From: Thalassotalea sp. Sam97
GTDB taxonomy: Bacteria > Pseudomonadota > Gammaproteobacteria > Enterobacterales > Alteromonadaceae
Length of the DNA: 64,000 bases
Direction of reading: 5' to 3'
NCBI RefSeq assembly: GCF_041379765.1
Contig: NZ_CP166919.1
Coordinates: forward strand, 1,798,001-1,862,000
The notes beneath the pieces are model-generated. The model saw only the letters and a list, made by a program, of their open reading frames with translations, was not told where the DNA came from and did not search any database. Below are positions 52,879 through 62,210 of the stretch, piece by piece (within the stretch, counting starts at the first letter, position 1; each line of letters starts with the position of its first letter). The position numbers and the translations under genes are program-made.

Positions 52879-53676
52879 ATGTCTGATTATGCGCTGCGAT
52901 TTGGTGGTATTGAACGCCTCTACGGTAAAATGGCAATGGCCGACATTCAACAGGCCCATTTTTGTGTGATTGGCATTGGTGGTGTCGGCTCTTGGGTGGC
53001 TGAAGCGCTCGCCCGTAATGGTATTGGCCATATTACGTTGATCGATCTGGATGATATTTGCATCACCAACACCAATCGTCAAATCCATGCCTTAGCTGAC
53101 ACCATTGGTGAAAGTAAAGTTGACATCATGGCAGAACGTATCAAGCTTATTAATCCAGACTGTCAAGTAACACAAATCGATGATTTTGTTACTGAAGAAA
53201 ACTTGCGTCAGTTAATTACCACACAATTCGATTACGTTATTGATGCCATTGATTCTGTCCGTGTAAAAACCGCCCTGCTTAACCACTGCAAGCGTCAAAA
53301 AATCCCAGTTATCACCATTGGTGGTGCTGGTGGTCAGCTTGATCCAACCAAAATCGATATCGTCGATTTAAGTAAGACATATCAAGACCCGCTGCTTGCC
53401 AAAGTGAAAAATCAGTTACGTCGTAATCATAATTTCCCAAAAGATAGCAAACGCAAGTTTGCCATCGACGCCGTGTTCTCGACAGAGCAATTACGCTATC
53501 CAGCCCAAGACGGTTCGGTATGTCACGCAAAGCAGCAACAAGATGGCGCCATGCGCCTCGATTGCAGTGGCGGCTTTGGTGCAGCAACGCACGTCACGGC
53601 GAGCTTTGCTTTTTTTGCAGTCGGCAGAGCAATGGATAAATATCTGGCAAAAAAAGCGCGTCAACGCCAAGCTTAA
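52879..53676 (+). CDS. tcdA: tRNA threonylcarbamoyladenosine dehydratase TcdA
   Basis: A 265-residue E1-like enzyme that cyclises t6A to ct6A in tRNA. The nucleotide-binding loop is GIGGVGSWVAEALARNGIG (about residues 32-50). The next motif is LIDLDDICITNTNRQ. The catalytic cysteine region lies in the C-terminal third. GAGG- and FGAATHVTASF-type segments also match YgdL/CsdL. Confidence 0.94.
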   Translation: MSDYALRFGGIERLYGKMAMADIQQAHFCVIGIGGVGSWVAEALARNGIGHITLIDLDDICITNTNRQIHALADTIGESKVDIMAERIKLINPDCQVTQIDDFVTEENLRQLITTQFDYVIDAIDSVRVKTALLNHCKRQKIPVITIGGAGGQLDPTKIDIVDLSKTYQDPLLAKVKNQLRRNHNFPKDSKRKFAIDAVFSTEQLRYPAQDGSVCHAKQQQDGAMRLDCSGGFGAATHVTASFAFFAVGRAMDKYLAKKARQRQA

Positions 53677-53839
53677 TAATACGCCTGCAACGGTTAAATA
53701 CGAGCGATATTTCGTTTTATTGCTCTAGGATACCGTGACAGGACGCTGTAGCATAACGCTTTATCGTGACAGCAAGCGACCGTCACTATACAGTACATGC
53801 CATTAAACCAATAACAACATCACAATACATGGGGTAAAC

Positions 53840-55090
53840 ATGCAGCAAAATAACCAATCGCTAACGCAACTTCACGATAACGGTATCGGTGGGTCGAGCG
53901 CCGAAGTCGAGCTCGCTAAACTGAATATCATGTGTGCCGATATTAAGCCTATTTCGGTTGAAGAATATCAATGTCGTATCAAAAAGGCGCAAGCAATAAT
54001 GCAAGCCAACGGGATTGCTGCAACCTATATCAACGCAGGGACGAACCTATATTACTTTACCGGAACCCGCTGGTATGCCTCTGAGCGCCTTGTTGGCGCC
54101 ATAATACCGGCATCTGGTGATGTTCAATATGTCGCACCGCACTTTGAAATCGATACCCTAAAGCAATATATGACCATCGATGGTAGCGTCAACGCATGGC
54201 ATGAGCATGAAAGCCCCTATCAAACCGTCATCAATACCTTAGCCTCTATGGGGGTTGATGAAGGTCAGCTTGCTATCGATGAATCAACCGCGTTTTTTAT
54301 CGCTAATGGTATTCAACTTGCTGGCACGCAGTTTACCCTCATTGACGCTAAGCCGATCACCGCGGGTTGTCGAATGCAAAAGTCAGATAGCGAAATTGCG
54401 CTATTGCAACGTGCTAAAGACATGACCTTAGAGGTACATAAAGCGGCAGCGCGTATTTTACGCGAAGGTATCACCACAAGTGAAGTTGAAGCGTTTATCG
54501 ACCGTGCTCACAGGGCCCTTGGCGCACCGCAAGGCTCGTATTTTTGCATTGTATTATTTGGTGCAGATTCAGCCTATCCGCACGGTGTCGCTAAGCCTAA
54601 AACGCTAGAGCAAGGTGACATTGTTCTGATTGACACCGGCTGCCAAGTCGAAGGGTATAATTCCGATATTACTCGCACCTACGTTTTTGGGGAGCCAAAC
54701 GAGCGTCAGCGTCAAGTATGGCAACATGAAAAGCAAGCGCAACTGCAAGCCTTTGCCGCGGCGCAAAATGGTGCACCATGTGCAAACGTCGATATTGCCG
54801 CGCGCGATTATCTTATTCAACAAGGGTATGGACCAGAGTACAACCTACCCGGTTTACCGCACCGCACGGGTCACGGTATCGGCCTCGACATTCATGAATG
54901 GCCATACCTGGTCAAAAGCGATCATACGCCATTAGCCAAAGGGATGTGTTTTTCAAACGAACCTATGTTGTGTATTCCAGGTGAATTTGGCGTTCGTCTT
55001 GAAGATCACTTTTATATGACAGAGCACGGCCCTAAGTGGTTTACTGAGCCGGCATACAGTATTGATGATCCGTTTGGCTACAACCGTTAA
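53840..55090 (+). CDS. M24 family Xaa-Pro-type metallopeptidase
   Basis: A 416-residue creatinase-like peptidase. The N-terminal creatinase-like domain has YYFTGTRWYASERL. The metal ligands are seen in IDTGCQVEGYNSDITRT (two Asp), RTGHGIGLDIHE (His), FSNEPMLC (Glu) and VRLEDHF (Glu). It is not a PepP/PepQ by length alone; substrate unknown. It is followed 18 bp later by a sulfotransferase-like gene. Confidence 0.9.
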   Translation: MQQNNQSLTQLHDNGIGGSSAEVELAKLNIMCADIKPISVEEYQCRIKKAQAIMQANGIAATYINAGTNLYYFTGTRWYASERLVGAIIPASGDVQYVAPHFEIDTLKQYMTIDGSVNAWHEHESPYQTVINTLASMGVDEGQLAIDESTAFFIANGIQLAGTQFTLIDAKPITAGCRMQKSDSEIALLQRAKDMTLEVHKAAARILREGITTSEVEAFIDRAHRALGAPQGSYFCIVLFGADSAYPHGVAKPKTLEQGDIVLIDTGCQVEGYNSDITRTYVFGEPNERQRQVWQHEKQAQLQAFAAAQNGAPCANVDIAARDYLIQQGYGPEYNLPGLPHRTGHGIGLDIHEWPYLVKSDHTPLAKGMCFSNEPMLCIPGEFGVRLEDHFYMTEHGPKWFTEPAYSIDDPFGYNR

Positions 55091-55108
55091 ACGCAGACGA
55101 AACACCGC

Positions 55109-55774
55109 ATGACTGCCATTGAAGCCAACCAAGGCAAAATATTCATCATCGGCTTACCACGTACGGCAACCACCAGCGTCTGTGTTGCCATGCTCAATTT
55201 AGGTTACCAAGTAGCACATACCTGCTATACCTCACGCTGCTTAACCAACGCCGAGGTCATTGCTGATACCCCGGTATTTAGTGAATATGCGCACCTAGAT
55301 GCCATGTACCCTAATAGTCGCTTTATTTACCTAGAGCGTGAGCTTAGCCTTTGGGTGCCGTCAATCAAACAATTATTGGCACGCATGGCAACCAATGTAT
55401 TACGCCAAGATGGCGGTTTAAATACCTTTATTAAACACAGCTTTACCAAGGTATTTAGTCCTTTTACCGAAGAAAATATCGCTGATGACACGTTTTTAAG
55501 CGATTGTTATCAACGACATCAAGCGGACGTGTTAGCATATTTTGCTCAGCGTCCGCATGATTTACTGCGCCTTGATGTGAGCGACGACGACGCCTACAGC
55601 AAGCTACTCAGCTTCTTAGGTAAAGCAGCGCCACAAGATGGTAACTTTGCACGCATTAATGTCGCAGGCAAAGTGATCGCATGGAATAAAGTACGTCATT
55701 CTGGCAAAATAGAGTCAACGGAAAATGGTCGAATCGATAAACATCTGTTTACAAAGCTTGTGACCGAAAACTAG
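55109..55774 (+). CDS. Sulfotransferase family protein
   Basis: A 221-residue protein with the PAPS 5'-phosphosulfate loop IIGLPRTATTS (about residues 12-22) and the 3'-phosphate region FIYLEREL (about residue 72). The C-terminal KVIAWNKVRHSGKIEST tail may complete the fold. It looks like a short sulfotransferase of the family found in marine bacteria. The acceptor is unknown. It is coupled to the M24 peptidase. Confidence 0.8.
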   Translation: MTAIEANQGKIFIIGLPRTATTSVCVAMLNLGYQVAHTCYTSRCLTNAEVIADTPVFSEYAHLDAMYPNSRFIYLERELSLWVPSIKQLLARMATNVLRQDGGLNTFIKHSFTKVFSPFTEENIADDTFLSDCYQRHQADVLAYFAQRPHDLLRLDVSDDDAYSKLLSFLGKAAPQDGNFARINVAGKVIAWNKVRHSGKIESTENGRIDKHLFTKLVTEN

Positions 55775-55854
55775 TTTTTTCTGGTAAATTAAGGTAAAAC
55801 GGCAACCCTCAATGGCGGTAAAACGTCAAATTTTTAATTACTGAACATAACGAT

Positions 55855-56406
55855 ATGATTGCTTTACTTGAATACATTCCTCTTATTGTCTTTTTCGTGT
55901 TTTACAAAACACATGATATTTTTGTCGCCACCGGTGCGTTAATCATTGCCAGTGTTATCCATATGGCAATTTTAAAAATTAAAAAACACCCAATCCCAAC
56001 ACGTCAGTGGGTCATTTTTTCGTTAATCGTTGGTTTTGGTTTACTGACCATCGCCTTTAATGATGATGCCTTCATCAAATGGAAAGTCAGCCTTATTAAC
56101 GGTTTCTTCGCTATCGCATTATTGGTTGGCAAATACGTATTTAATAAAAACTTACTGCAAAGCTTTTTAGGGGAGCAGTTCCAATTACCAGAGCATATCT
56201 GGACTAAGTTTAATTTGGCGTGGGTAAGCTTTTTTATTATCTGTGCTGTCCTTAACTGGTACGTCGCGTTTAATTTTGATCAACAAACCTGGGTAAACTT
56301 TAAAGTATTTGGCTTAACCGCAATGACCTTTGTGTTTTCCATTGTCTCGGTTATGGCGATATACAAACACTTACCGACGGAAGAAAAAACCAAGGAAGAT
56401 AACTAA
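55855..56406 (+). CDS. yciB: Inner-membrane septation protein YciB
   Basis: A 183-residue, five-helix protein of the YciB/IspZ family. LEYIPLIVFFVFYKTHDIFVATGALI at the N-terminus, FNDDAFIKWK and NFKVFGLTAMTFVFSI are diagnostic. It interacts with envelope-synthesis proteins at the division site in E. coli. Its stop overlaps the yciI start (TAATG). Confidence 0.94.
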   Translation: MIALLEYIPLIVFFVFYKTHDIFVATGALIIASVIHMAILKIKKHPIPTRQWVIFSLIVGFGLLTIAFNDDAFIKWKVSLINGFFAIALLVGKYVFNKNLLQSFLGEQFQLPEHIWTKFNLAWVSFFIICAVLNWYVAFNFDQQTWVNFKVFGLTAMTFVFSIVSVMAIYKHLPTEEKTKEDN

Positions 56407-56708
56407 TGTTATATATGATTTACAGCGAAGACGTTGATAACTCCTTAGAAAAACGCCTTAGTGTGCGCGATAAACATCTGGCCCGCTTAAAAGACATGCA
56501 GCAGCAAGGTCGACTAGTAATCGCTGGTCCCTTACCGGCCATTGATTGTAACGATCCTGGTCAGTCGGGTTTTACCGGTTCGTTACTCGTCTTAGAATTC
56601 GATTCGCTTGCGGATGCAAAAACCTGGGCAGAGGCCGATCCGTATATCGACGCTGGTGTCTACAAAAATGTCACCGTCAAACCCTTTAAAAAAGTGTTAG
56701 GCGCGTAA
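56406..56708 (+). CDS. yciI: YciI family protein
   Basis: A 100-residue ferredoxin-like fold protein. It has RDKHLARLKDM and the GPLPAIDCNDPG segment with the central DPYIDAGVYKNVTVKPFK. The His and Asp near residues 24 and 84 are the putative catalytic pair of the family. Role unknown. It is translationally coupled to yciB, and a terminator follows. Confidence 0.93.
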   Translation: MLYMIYSEDVDNSLEKRLSVRDKHLARLKDMQQQGRLVIAGPLPAIDCNDPGQSGFTGSLLVLEFDSLADAKTWAEADPYIDAGVYKNVTVKPFKKVLGA

Positions 56709-56728
56709 TAGCGACGATAACCACAACG

Positions 56729-56756
56729 AGCCAGAGCAAATGCTCTGGCTTTTTTG
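56729..56756 (+). terminator. Intrinsic terminator after yciI
   Basis: AGCCAGAGC and GCTCTGGCT around an AAAT loop, then six T. It ends the yciB-yciI unit. Confidence 0.9.
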
Positions 56757-56935
56757 TATTGGTTTTCAGGTCCTTGTCATCAGCGCGGCCCTATTGCGTC
56801 TAACCCCTACCAATAACATGCTCTACACCTTATCCCAGCTAGACTTTTCAGGTTACGCAGTGCCGCTCAAATTAGACCTTATATCGCTTTTCAACCATAC
56901 TTAACAGGCGAAACCATTTTCTATGGAGGTTGCTT

Positions 56936-57490
56936 ATGACTTTAACATGGAAAAAAGGCGCCGTTGCTCTGGGGTTAGTTTTTTTAATAGCCATTGTGTT
57001 GATTAAACCCATCGGCGTATCCACCCAATTTGTTATTTTTGATGGGATTCTCGCTAGCCCTTTTAACGACGAATTAATTATCGAAGATAACAACAGCAAA
57101 TCAGGTTACAGTAGCTCAAATGCCTACCTTGCCAAGTCCGATGGTAAATACGCACAAGCCATTGCCAACCCCATCAACTATGGCTTAGTGTTTGTCATTA
57201 GCATGATTTTTGGTGGCTTTTTAGCATCTCGCCACCATAAAGAGCCTGACTTACCCAAAGCCCATGTCGAGCGTTTTGGCCATTCCCCAGCAAGTCGCTA
57301 CAGCATGACCTTTATCGGTGGCTTTATCGCCTTATTTGGCGCTCGTTTAGCCGGAGGCTGTACATCAGGCCATATGATGAGCGGTATGATGCAAACGTCA
57401 CTCAGTGGCTACTTATTTGCGCTCACCGCATTTGCGATAGCCATTCCAACGGCAATCATCGTTTATAAAATGAAGGGGGATAAATCATGA
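56936..57490 (+). CDS. YeeE/YedE family sulfur transport protein, first subunit
   Basis: A 184-residue membrane protein from the ATG at 56936, which has GGAGG six bases upstream. The conserved cysteine lies in FGARLAGGCTSGHMMSG, the substrate-binding motif of the YeeE/YedE thiosulfate family. A periplasmic loop (residues 35-80) separates helix 1 from the rest. It overlaps the second subunit by four bases (ATGA). Confidence 0.88.
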   Translation: MTLTWKKGAVALGLVFLIAIVLIKPIGVSTQFVIFDGILASPFNDELIIEDNNSKSGYSSSNAYLAKSDGKYAQAIANPINYGLVFVISMIFGGFLASRHHKEPDLPKAHVERFGHSPASRYSMTFIGGFIALFGARLAGGCTSGHMMSGMMQTSLSGYLFALTAFAIAIPTAIIVYKMKGDKS

Positions 57491-58014
57491 CTCTGATCCT
57501 CGCCATTGTCCTTGGCACCCTATTTGGTTATGCCTTGTATCGTGTTGGTGCCACCCATGCCGATAAAATTCTCAACATGCTCGCCTTAAAGGATTTAGGT
57601 CTTGCGAAAACCATTCTTGCAGCGATTGGCTTATCATCTGCCTTATTTTTCGCCGGTGTAGCTTTTAACGTCTTTGATGTTGGGCATATGAGCATTAAAA
57701 CCATGTATTTAGGCGTTTTCGTTGGTGGTGCATTATTTGGTCTTGGCTGGGCGTTATCTGCTATGTGCCCTGGCACTAGTCTGGCGAACTTAGGCGCGGG
57801 GCGCAAAGATGCGGTATTTTTTGTCGTCGGTGGTTTGCTTGGCGCAGGCGCCTTTACCCTAGTTTATGAGTGGCAATCAGGTTTTGGTCTATTCGAACCG
57901 ATATTTGGCGGAAAAACCTCGCTCGCTTCATCGCCAGAAACATTATGGATTGGTATTGCGATAGGTCTTGCAATGATTGTCGCTGCATTTTTACTCCCCA
58001 ATCGATTACGTTAG
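57487..58014 (+). CDS. YeeE/YedE family sulfur transport protein, second subunit
   Basis: A 175-residue membrane protein with the matching cysteine motif LSAMCPGTSLANLGAGRKDA (about residues 94-113). Together with the upstream gene it makes up the two halves of a full-length YeeE/YedE transporter, here split in two ORFs. It probably moves thiosulfate or another reactive sulfur species into the cell. Confidence 0.88.
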   Translation: MTLILAIVLGTLFGYALYRVGATHADKILNMLALKDLGLAKTILAAIGLSSALFFAGVAFNVFDVGHMSIKTMYLGVFVGGALFGLGWALSAMCPGTSLANLGAGRKDAVFFVVGGLLGAGAFTLVYEWQSGFGLFEPIFGGKTSLASSPETLWIGIAIGLAMIVAAFLLPNRLR

Positions 58015-58254
58015 CGACAGCATGATACCATCTTTGACCTTATAAATTAGGCTACTAGGTGCCGGTTGTCTGTGTGATGTCGCTGCTGTAAATTTCCTTA
58101 TATTTACAGCAGCTCTTTCATAACATAGGTGATCTTTACCGTAAGGGTCACCCTACGGCTACACGTTCACAAAGGTGGCATGAGTTTATCAAGATCATAG
58201 CGATGATACCTGTATGACACTATCGCTTCACGTAATGCGTCAATGATTACAGCG

Positions 58255-59025
58255 TTATTTCTTTGAATGACAGAAAATTAGGCCTAAACCGACAAGCCAA
58301 ACCAAAATAATAAGCATCGTAAACGGCATAATGGAGCCTGAAAATTCAGGGATGATTTTAAACACATTAAGCGAAAGATTGACGGATGTGTGAAACAAAA
58401 CAGCCAGTAATACGCTGTTGGTTTTCTCATACAAGTAGCCCATCACCAATGCAGCCCCAACAACCCACATAAAAAACAGCTCGAACGGCAACCCTTCAAC
58501 AACACCCGTATCAAAGTAATAGCCGGTTAGGTGCCAAATCGCCCAGACGCATCCCACTAACAAAGACGCAGCAAGTAAACCATATCGGCGGCGAAATAAT
58601 GGCTGCAAATAACCACGCCAACCGAGCTCCTCGCCAATACTGATCAACGGAATAAATAGCAATTGAGCAATCGATAAACCACTGAACCACGTGCTATAAG
58701 TGATCTGTCCGCTTAGCTCAGTGACAAGCATGGTTAGGTAAATAAGCGCAGGTATTAGCAATGTCGCGAGCGCATAATGGCGCCAAGATGCCTTATAAGC
58801 AACATATTGACTAAGCAATTGTTTAACTTGCCGCCCGCCGCCTTCAAGGTAGCTAAACAGCACGGCAATAATTGCCGGTCCAAAGAGGCCAATTAACACC
58901 GCAGGCTTGCCGATTTCGCCCTGCTGAACGAAGTACAGTACCAACAGCATCAACAACATGGTCAATGCCAAAAATAGCAAAGGGGTTTTCATCGAGAAAG
59001 GCGGGTAAGCGATATTGTTATTCAT
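58255..59025 (-). CDS. CPBP family intramembrane metalloprotease
   Basis: A 256-residue, about eight-helix CAAX-protease-like protein. It has the metal/catalytic motifs EELGWRGYLQP (about residues 132-142), WAIWHLTGYY and LFHTSVNL. GGAG precedes the ATG at 59025; the frame extends to a TTG 12 bases before. The substrate is unknown. It is alone on this strand. Confidence 0.87.
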   Translation of the reverse strand: MNNNIAYPPFSMKTPLLFLALTMLLMLLVLYFVQQGEIGKPAVLIGLFGPAIIAVLFSYLEGGGRQVKQLLSQYVAYKASWRHYALATLLIPALIYLTMLVTELSGQITYSTWFSGLSIAQLLFIPLISIGEELGWRGYLQPLFRRRYGLLAASLLVGCVWAIWHLTGYYFDTGVVEGLPFELFFMWVVGAALVMGYLYEKTNSVLLAVLFHTSVNLSLNVFKIIPEFSGSIMPFTMLIILVWLVGLGLIFCHSKK

Positions 59026-59267
59026 CTTGTGCTCCAAAAGTATCTAGCATTACCCTGTTGAAGCAAGTTTTATTCCCATCAATAAATAGCCAATAAAATC
59101 AATGAATTATTTTGACAATTAAAGTGATATCGCACAGTAAACAACCCTAAGTTGGTGAATTAAGCGAGAAATTAGTCATATAGGCAATGGCATAACGGCA
59201 GGGTAAAACGGGCCAGATAACACCATATTCTAATAAGACAAAAGCCAGAGCATACGCGATTTGTTTA

Positions 59268-60251
59268 TTAAAACACGTTGGCTCCGAGTTGCTCAGCAAT
59301 ATAATCAATCGCTTTTTGCGCTCTCACACTGTTACCGGCATCATCTAAACGAGGTGAAAACACCGCAATTGAAAACTGTCCTGGGGCAACAGCAATAATA
59401 CCACCACCAACACCGCTTTTCGCTGGTAAGCCAACATTATAAGCCCAATCACCACTGGTCTCATACAAGCCGGCAGTGGTCATCACCGCTAATAAATGTT
59501 CGACATTATCTTCACTCATCAGTTGTTTGTTGCTGACTGGATGTTTACCGCCATTGGCAAACGGGGCAGCCATCATCGCTAAATCTTTCGCAGTTACCCC
59601 AACAGAGCACTGGCGTGTATATAAATCTAAATTCATTGCCACGTCTCCATAAAAGCGTTTATGCGCTTTTAACAGTTGAGCAATTGCCATATTACGATCG
59701 TTGGTTTTCGCTTCGGATTCATAAACCGACTGCAATACCGGTAGCTTGGCAATGGCAAATTGATTGTACCAAGTCGAGACGTCTTGCCATTTACTGCGCT
59801 CCTCACCATTGAGTAAACTCATCGTCGCAATCGCCCCAGCATTAACTAATGGATTCATACTGCGCGCTTTATTAAGCTCAATCGCTAAAATTGAGTTAAA
59901 TGGTAACCCCGTGGCATTAACCCCTACTTTCTCAGCAACGACATCGGCACCTTGCTGCTCTAATGCCAACGCCAATGTGAATACTTTTGATATCGATTGG
60001 ATCGAAAACCGCTCATCAACATCGCCATAGCTATAAAGCTTACCGTCTGTCGTGACTAAGGCGATGCCAAACAATTCGGGATCCACCTCGGCCAGTGCGG
60101 GAATATAGTCTGCATTTGCACCCGAGGTATCATTTTTGTATAGGTTATGAGCATCTGCTAGGACTTGCTCAATGTTTTTATCTTTACTGGTATTTGCACA
60201 CGCCGACAAAGGCATAATGCAAATGATAATTAACAGCCATCTTGTCATCAT
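59268..60251 (-). CDS. glsA: Glutaminase A with lipoprotein signal
   Basis: Serine-dependent glutaminase releasing ammonia from glutamine. The catalytic core is complete: FSIQSISKVF with S86 and K89, NPLVNAGAIA, SVGVTAKDLA, and GVGGGI. The N-terminus differs from cytoplasmic glutaminases, having a hydrophobic segment and lipobox LSAC (Cys18) followed by Ala, so the protein is probably a lipoprotein in the periplasm, possibly on the outer membrane. AGGA precedes the ATG. It lies eight bases after a DcaP-like porin gene on the same strand. Confidence 0.9.
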   Translation of the reverse strand: MMTRWLLIIICIMPLSACANTSKDKNIEQVLADAHNLYKNDTSGANADYIPALAEVDPELFGIALVTTDGKLYSYGDVDERFSIQSISKVFTLALALEQQGADVVAEKVGVNATGLPFNSILAIELNKARSMNPLVNAGAIATMSLLNGEERSKWQDVSTWYNQFAIAKLPVLQSVYESEAKTNDRNMAIAQLLKAHKRFYGDVAMNLDLYTRQCSVGVTAKDLAMMAAPFANGGKHPVSNKQLMSEDNVEHLLAVMTTAGLYETSGDWAYNVGLPAKSGVGGGIIAVAPGQFSIAVFSPRLDDAGNSVRAQKAIDYIAEQLGANVF

Positions 60252-60259
60252 ATGAATTC

Positions 60260-61705
60260 CTAGTATTTGAATGCGAATGACGTCTGCAAACGCGTATTAT
60301 CGTCATTGTTGCCAGCTTTACTCTCGACTTCGCCCCACTGCAACTCGATGCCAATTTTTGCCATCGAGATAGGCGACCATATAAAGTTTGCGGTGCTATA
60401 TAAACTCTTATGAAATGCATTATCAAATTGACTGGCGATATTCTCAACTTCAACATAAGCAACGCCAACGGCACTGCTCATGCTCTCGTTCCATTGATGA
60501 TCTAAATACACAAAACCACCAAATGCTTCAATTGCTTGCAGTTCACCCTCGCTGTTAACCCCTGCATCCGCACCACCGGTTTGCTCGGCATAAAAGTTAC
60601 AACACGGATCATTAAGGTACTTACTTATGCCTTTACCATAGGCAAGTTGATATTTAATACTGTCCTGATCAGATGCTTGATAAGCACCTGTTAGGTTAAT
60701 CCCCCAAGCGAACGTGCTATCGCTGGCGTTTCCGCCATCGCTAAACTCGGCTTGATAGCCCAGTTTTCGTAATACAAAGGAGCTTTTAACGTGACCGAAA
60801 TCTCCGCTGTTATAATAAAAACCAGTAATATCTGGCCATTCATTAACTTCATCGTATTGATAACTGCTGGGATCAAGCGTATTTGGCAAGGCAAAGTCTG
60901 AGTCGGCTCGCTCTATCGATATCGCGATTTTTTCCGCATCACTCAATGAATAGGTATAACGAACTTGAGGCTGTCGTGCAAAGACCATGGCATTTGGCCC
61001 CCAATAATCAAGCATATTTGGAAACGAATCAATGTCCATAAATCCGGTAAATGTTTGCCCCGCACCGAGACTGCCAAGCTCGCCCCAAAGGTGCAACAGA
61101 TTAAAACTCGCATTACCATCGGCCTGAAACATATCAAACTCAAACCTGGTTTTCATTTCACCATATGCGGTAGGAGTAATACTTTTCACATACAGTTTGG
61201 ACTGACCTGCAGTTAATAATGTGTTGTCATCGACCGTATCGGCCTCGTAGGCAATTGAAGAGAGTTGAAAGCCTGCTCGGTTTGTCATTTCGCCATGATT
61301 GTAAATGGCATCCACCCAAATTTGCCCGCCAATTTGTAAGCGGGTATCGGTATCGCTTAAACGAATACTTCGTTCAGGTGTTTTATAGTTGTGGCTAGAG
61401 CGTTGTCTGAACGCTCGTACAGCACGAAAAGAAGTGGTGTTATTTTGAGCTTGCTGTCGATTTATCTTTTGCTCTTGCACTCGCTCTTGAACTTGCTCTT
61501 TTAAATCGTCTATTTGTGCATCTTTATCGACGATGATCTGCTCCAATAAAGCAAGTCGCCGCTCGAGGGCAGTTAAACGCTCATCGATGTCTTGCTCATT
61601 AGCGAACGCCGTTGCAGAGTATACGCTCAAGCTTACCGTCGATAAAACAAAACATACTTTCGCCTTCGCCAATGCGGACGATATGGGGGATGTGTTTATT
61701 ACCAT
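60260..61705 (-). CDS. DcaP-like outer-membrane porin
   Basis: A protein of about 481 residues from the ATG at 61703-61705, with AGGA six bases before. A signal peptide (about 1-35, ending TAFA) is followed by a coiled-coil (LTALERRLALLEQ..., about 40-85) that likely trimerises the barrel, then a long beta-barrel ending in FAFKY, a barrel-type terminal aromatic. The segments RLQIGGQIWVDAIY and GAGQTFTGFMD match DcaP-type porins. It is followed eight bases later by glsA, so it is probably the uptake channel of that operon. Confidence 0.85.
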   Translation of the reverse strand: MVINTSPISSALAKAKVCFVLSTVSLSVYSATAFANEQDIDERLTALERRLALLEQIIVDKDAQIDDLKEQVQERVQEQKINRQQAQNNTTSFRAVRAFRQRSSHNYKTPERSIRLSDTDTRLQIGGQIWVDAIYNHGEMTNRAGFQLSSIAYEADTVDDNTLLTAGQSKLYVKSITPTAYGEMKTRFEFDMFQADGNASFNLLHLWGELGSLGAGQTFTGFMDIDSFPNMLDYWGPNAMVFARQPQVRYTYSLSDAEKIAISIERADSDFALPNTLDPSSYQYDEVNEWPDITGFYYNSGDFGHVKSSFVLRKLGYQAEFSDGGNASDSTFAWGINLTGAYQASDQDSIKYQLAYGKGISKYLNDPCCNFYAEQTGGADAGVNSEGELQAIEAFGGFVYLDHQWNESMSSAVGVAYVEVENIASQFDNAFHKSLYSTANFIWSPISMAKIGIELQWGEVESKAGNNDDNTRLQTSFAFKY

Positions 61706-61820
61706 TAAATATCCTAGCGTCGCTGTTATTCGAATAGATTTATTCTTTGTGAATAAGCGTGCGATCAAGTTTAGGATACAGAAAGAAAACCCGCCAATAA
61801 CAGCTTAACCTTATAAGATC

Positions 61821-61854
61821 AAAGTGTTGTTGAAACATTAAAGTGTTGTTGAAA
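61821..61854. repeat. 15-bp direct repeat upstream of the porin-glutaminase operon
   Basis: AAAGTGTTGTTGAAA occurs at 61821-61835 and 61840-61854, with 19-bp spacing, about 116-150 bp upstream of the porin start. The spacing near two helical turns would suit tandem operator sites. The rest of 61706-61929 shows no gene. Confidence 0.45.
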
Positions 61855-61929
61855 AATCGTCCCCGCAGCCAATGGCGTAAGACGTCGATATGGCCCCAAT
61901 TATTTTAACCTCCGTATCCACTATTCGTA

Positions 61930-62070
61930 TCACTTTAACTCGATAGCAAGAACGAGACTAGCCCAATAAAGCTCAAGCAATACGAAAAGTCCCCAAAACC
62001 AAGATTTGTTTTTAATGGCTTTAAACATTAAAAATATGGTCAGTAAAAAGACACTGAATACAACAATCAA
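61930..62070 (-). CDS. Possible 46-residue membrane protein (TTG start)
   Basis: One frame on the minus strand reads as a two-helix membrane protein (LIVVFSVFLLTIFLMF, then FWGLFVLLELYWASLVLAI) ending at a TGA. The only start is TTG at 62070 with AAGGT ten bases before. The frame is open further up to 62148 without a start. It could be a real small gene or a remnant. Confidence 0.35.
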   Translation of the reverse strand: MIVVFSVFLLTIFLMFKAIKNKSWFWGLFVLLELYWASLVLAIELK

Positions 62071-62210
62071 GATTTGATTTACCTTTACTACATTAACGGT
62101 CGTTACAATACATGGAACAAAAGCCCAGATGATTCGCCCAAGGCTCTATAATCAAACGTAACTGTTTCTATATCCGCGCCCTTTCAACAAACTTAGCTCA
62201 ATTTCTCGGG

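Noticed and set aside
58130..58180. Hairpin-like arms near CCGTAAGGGT/ACCCTACGG
   Set aside because: The stem is interrupted, no T-run follows and nothing else marks it as functional.
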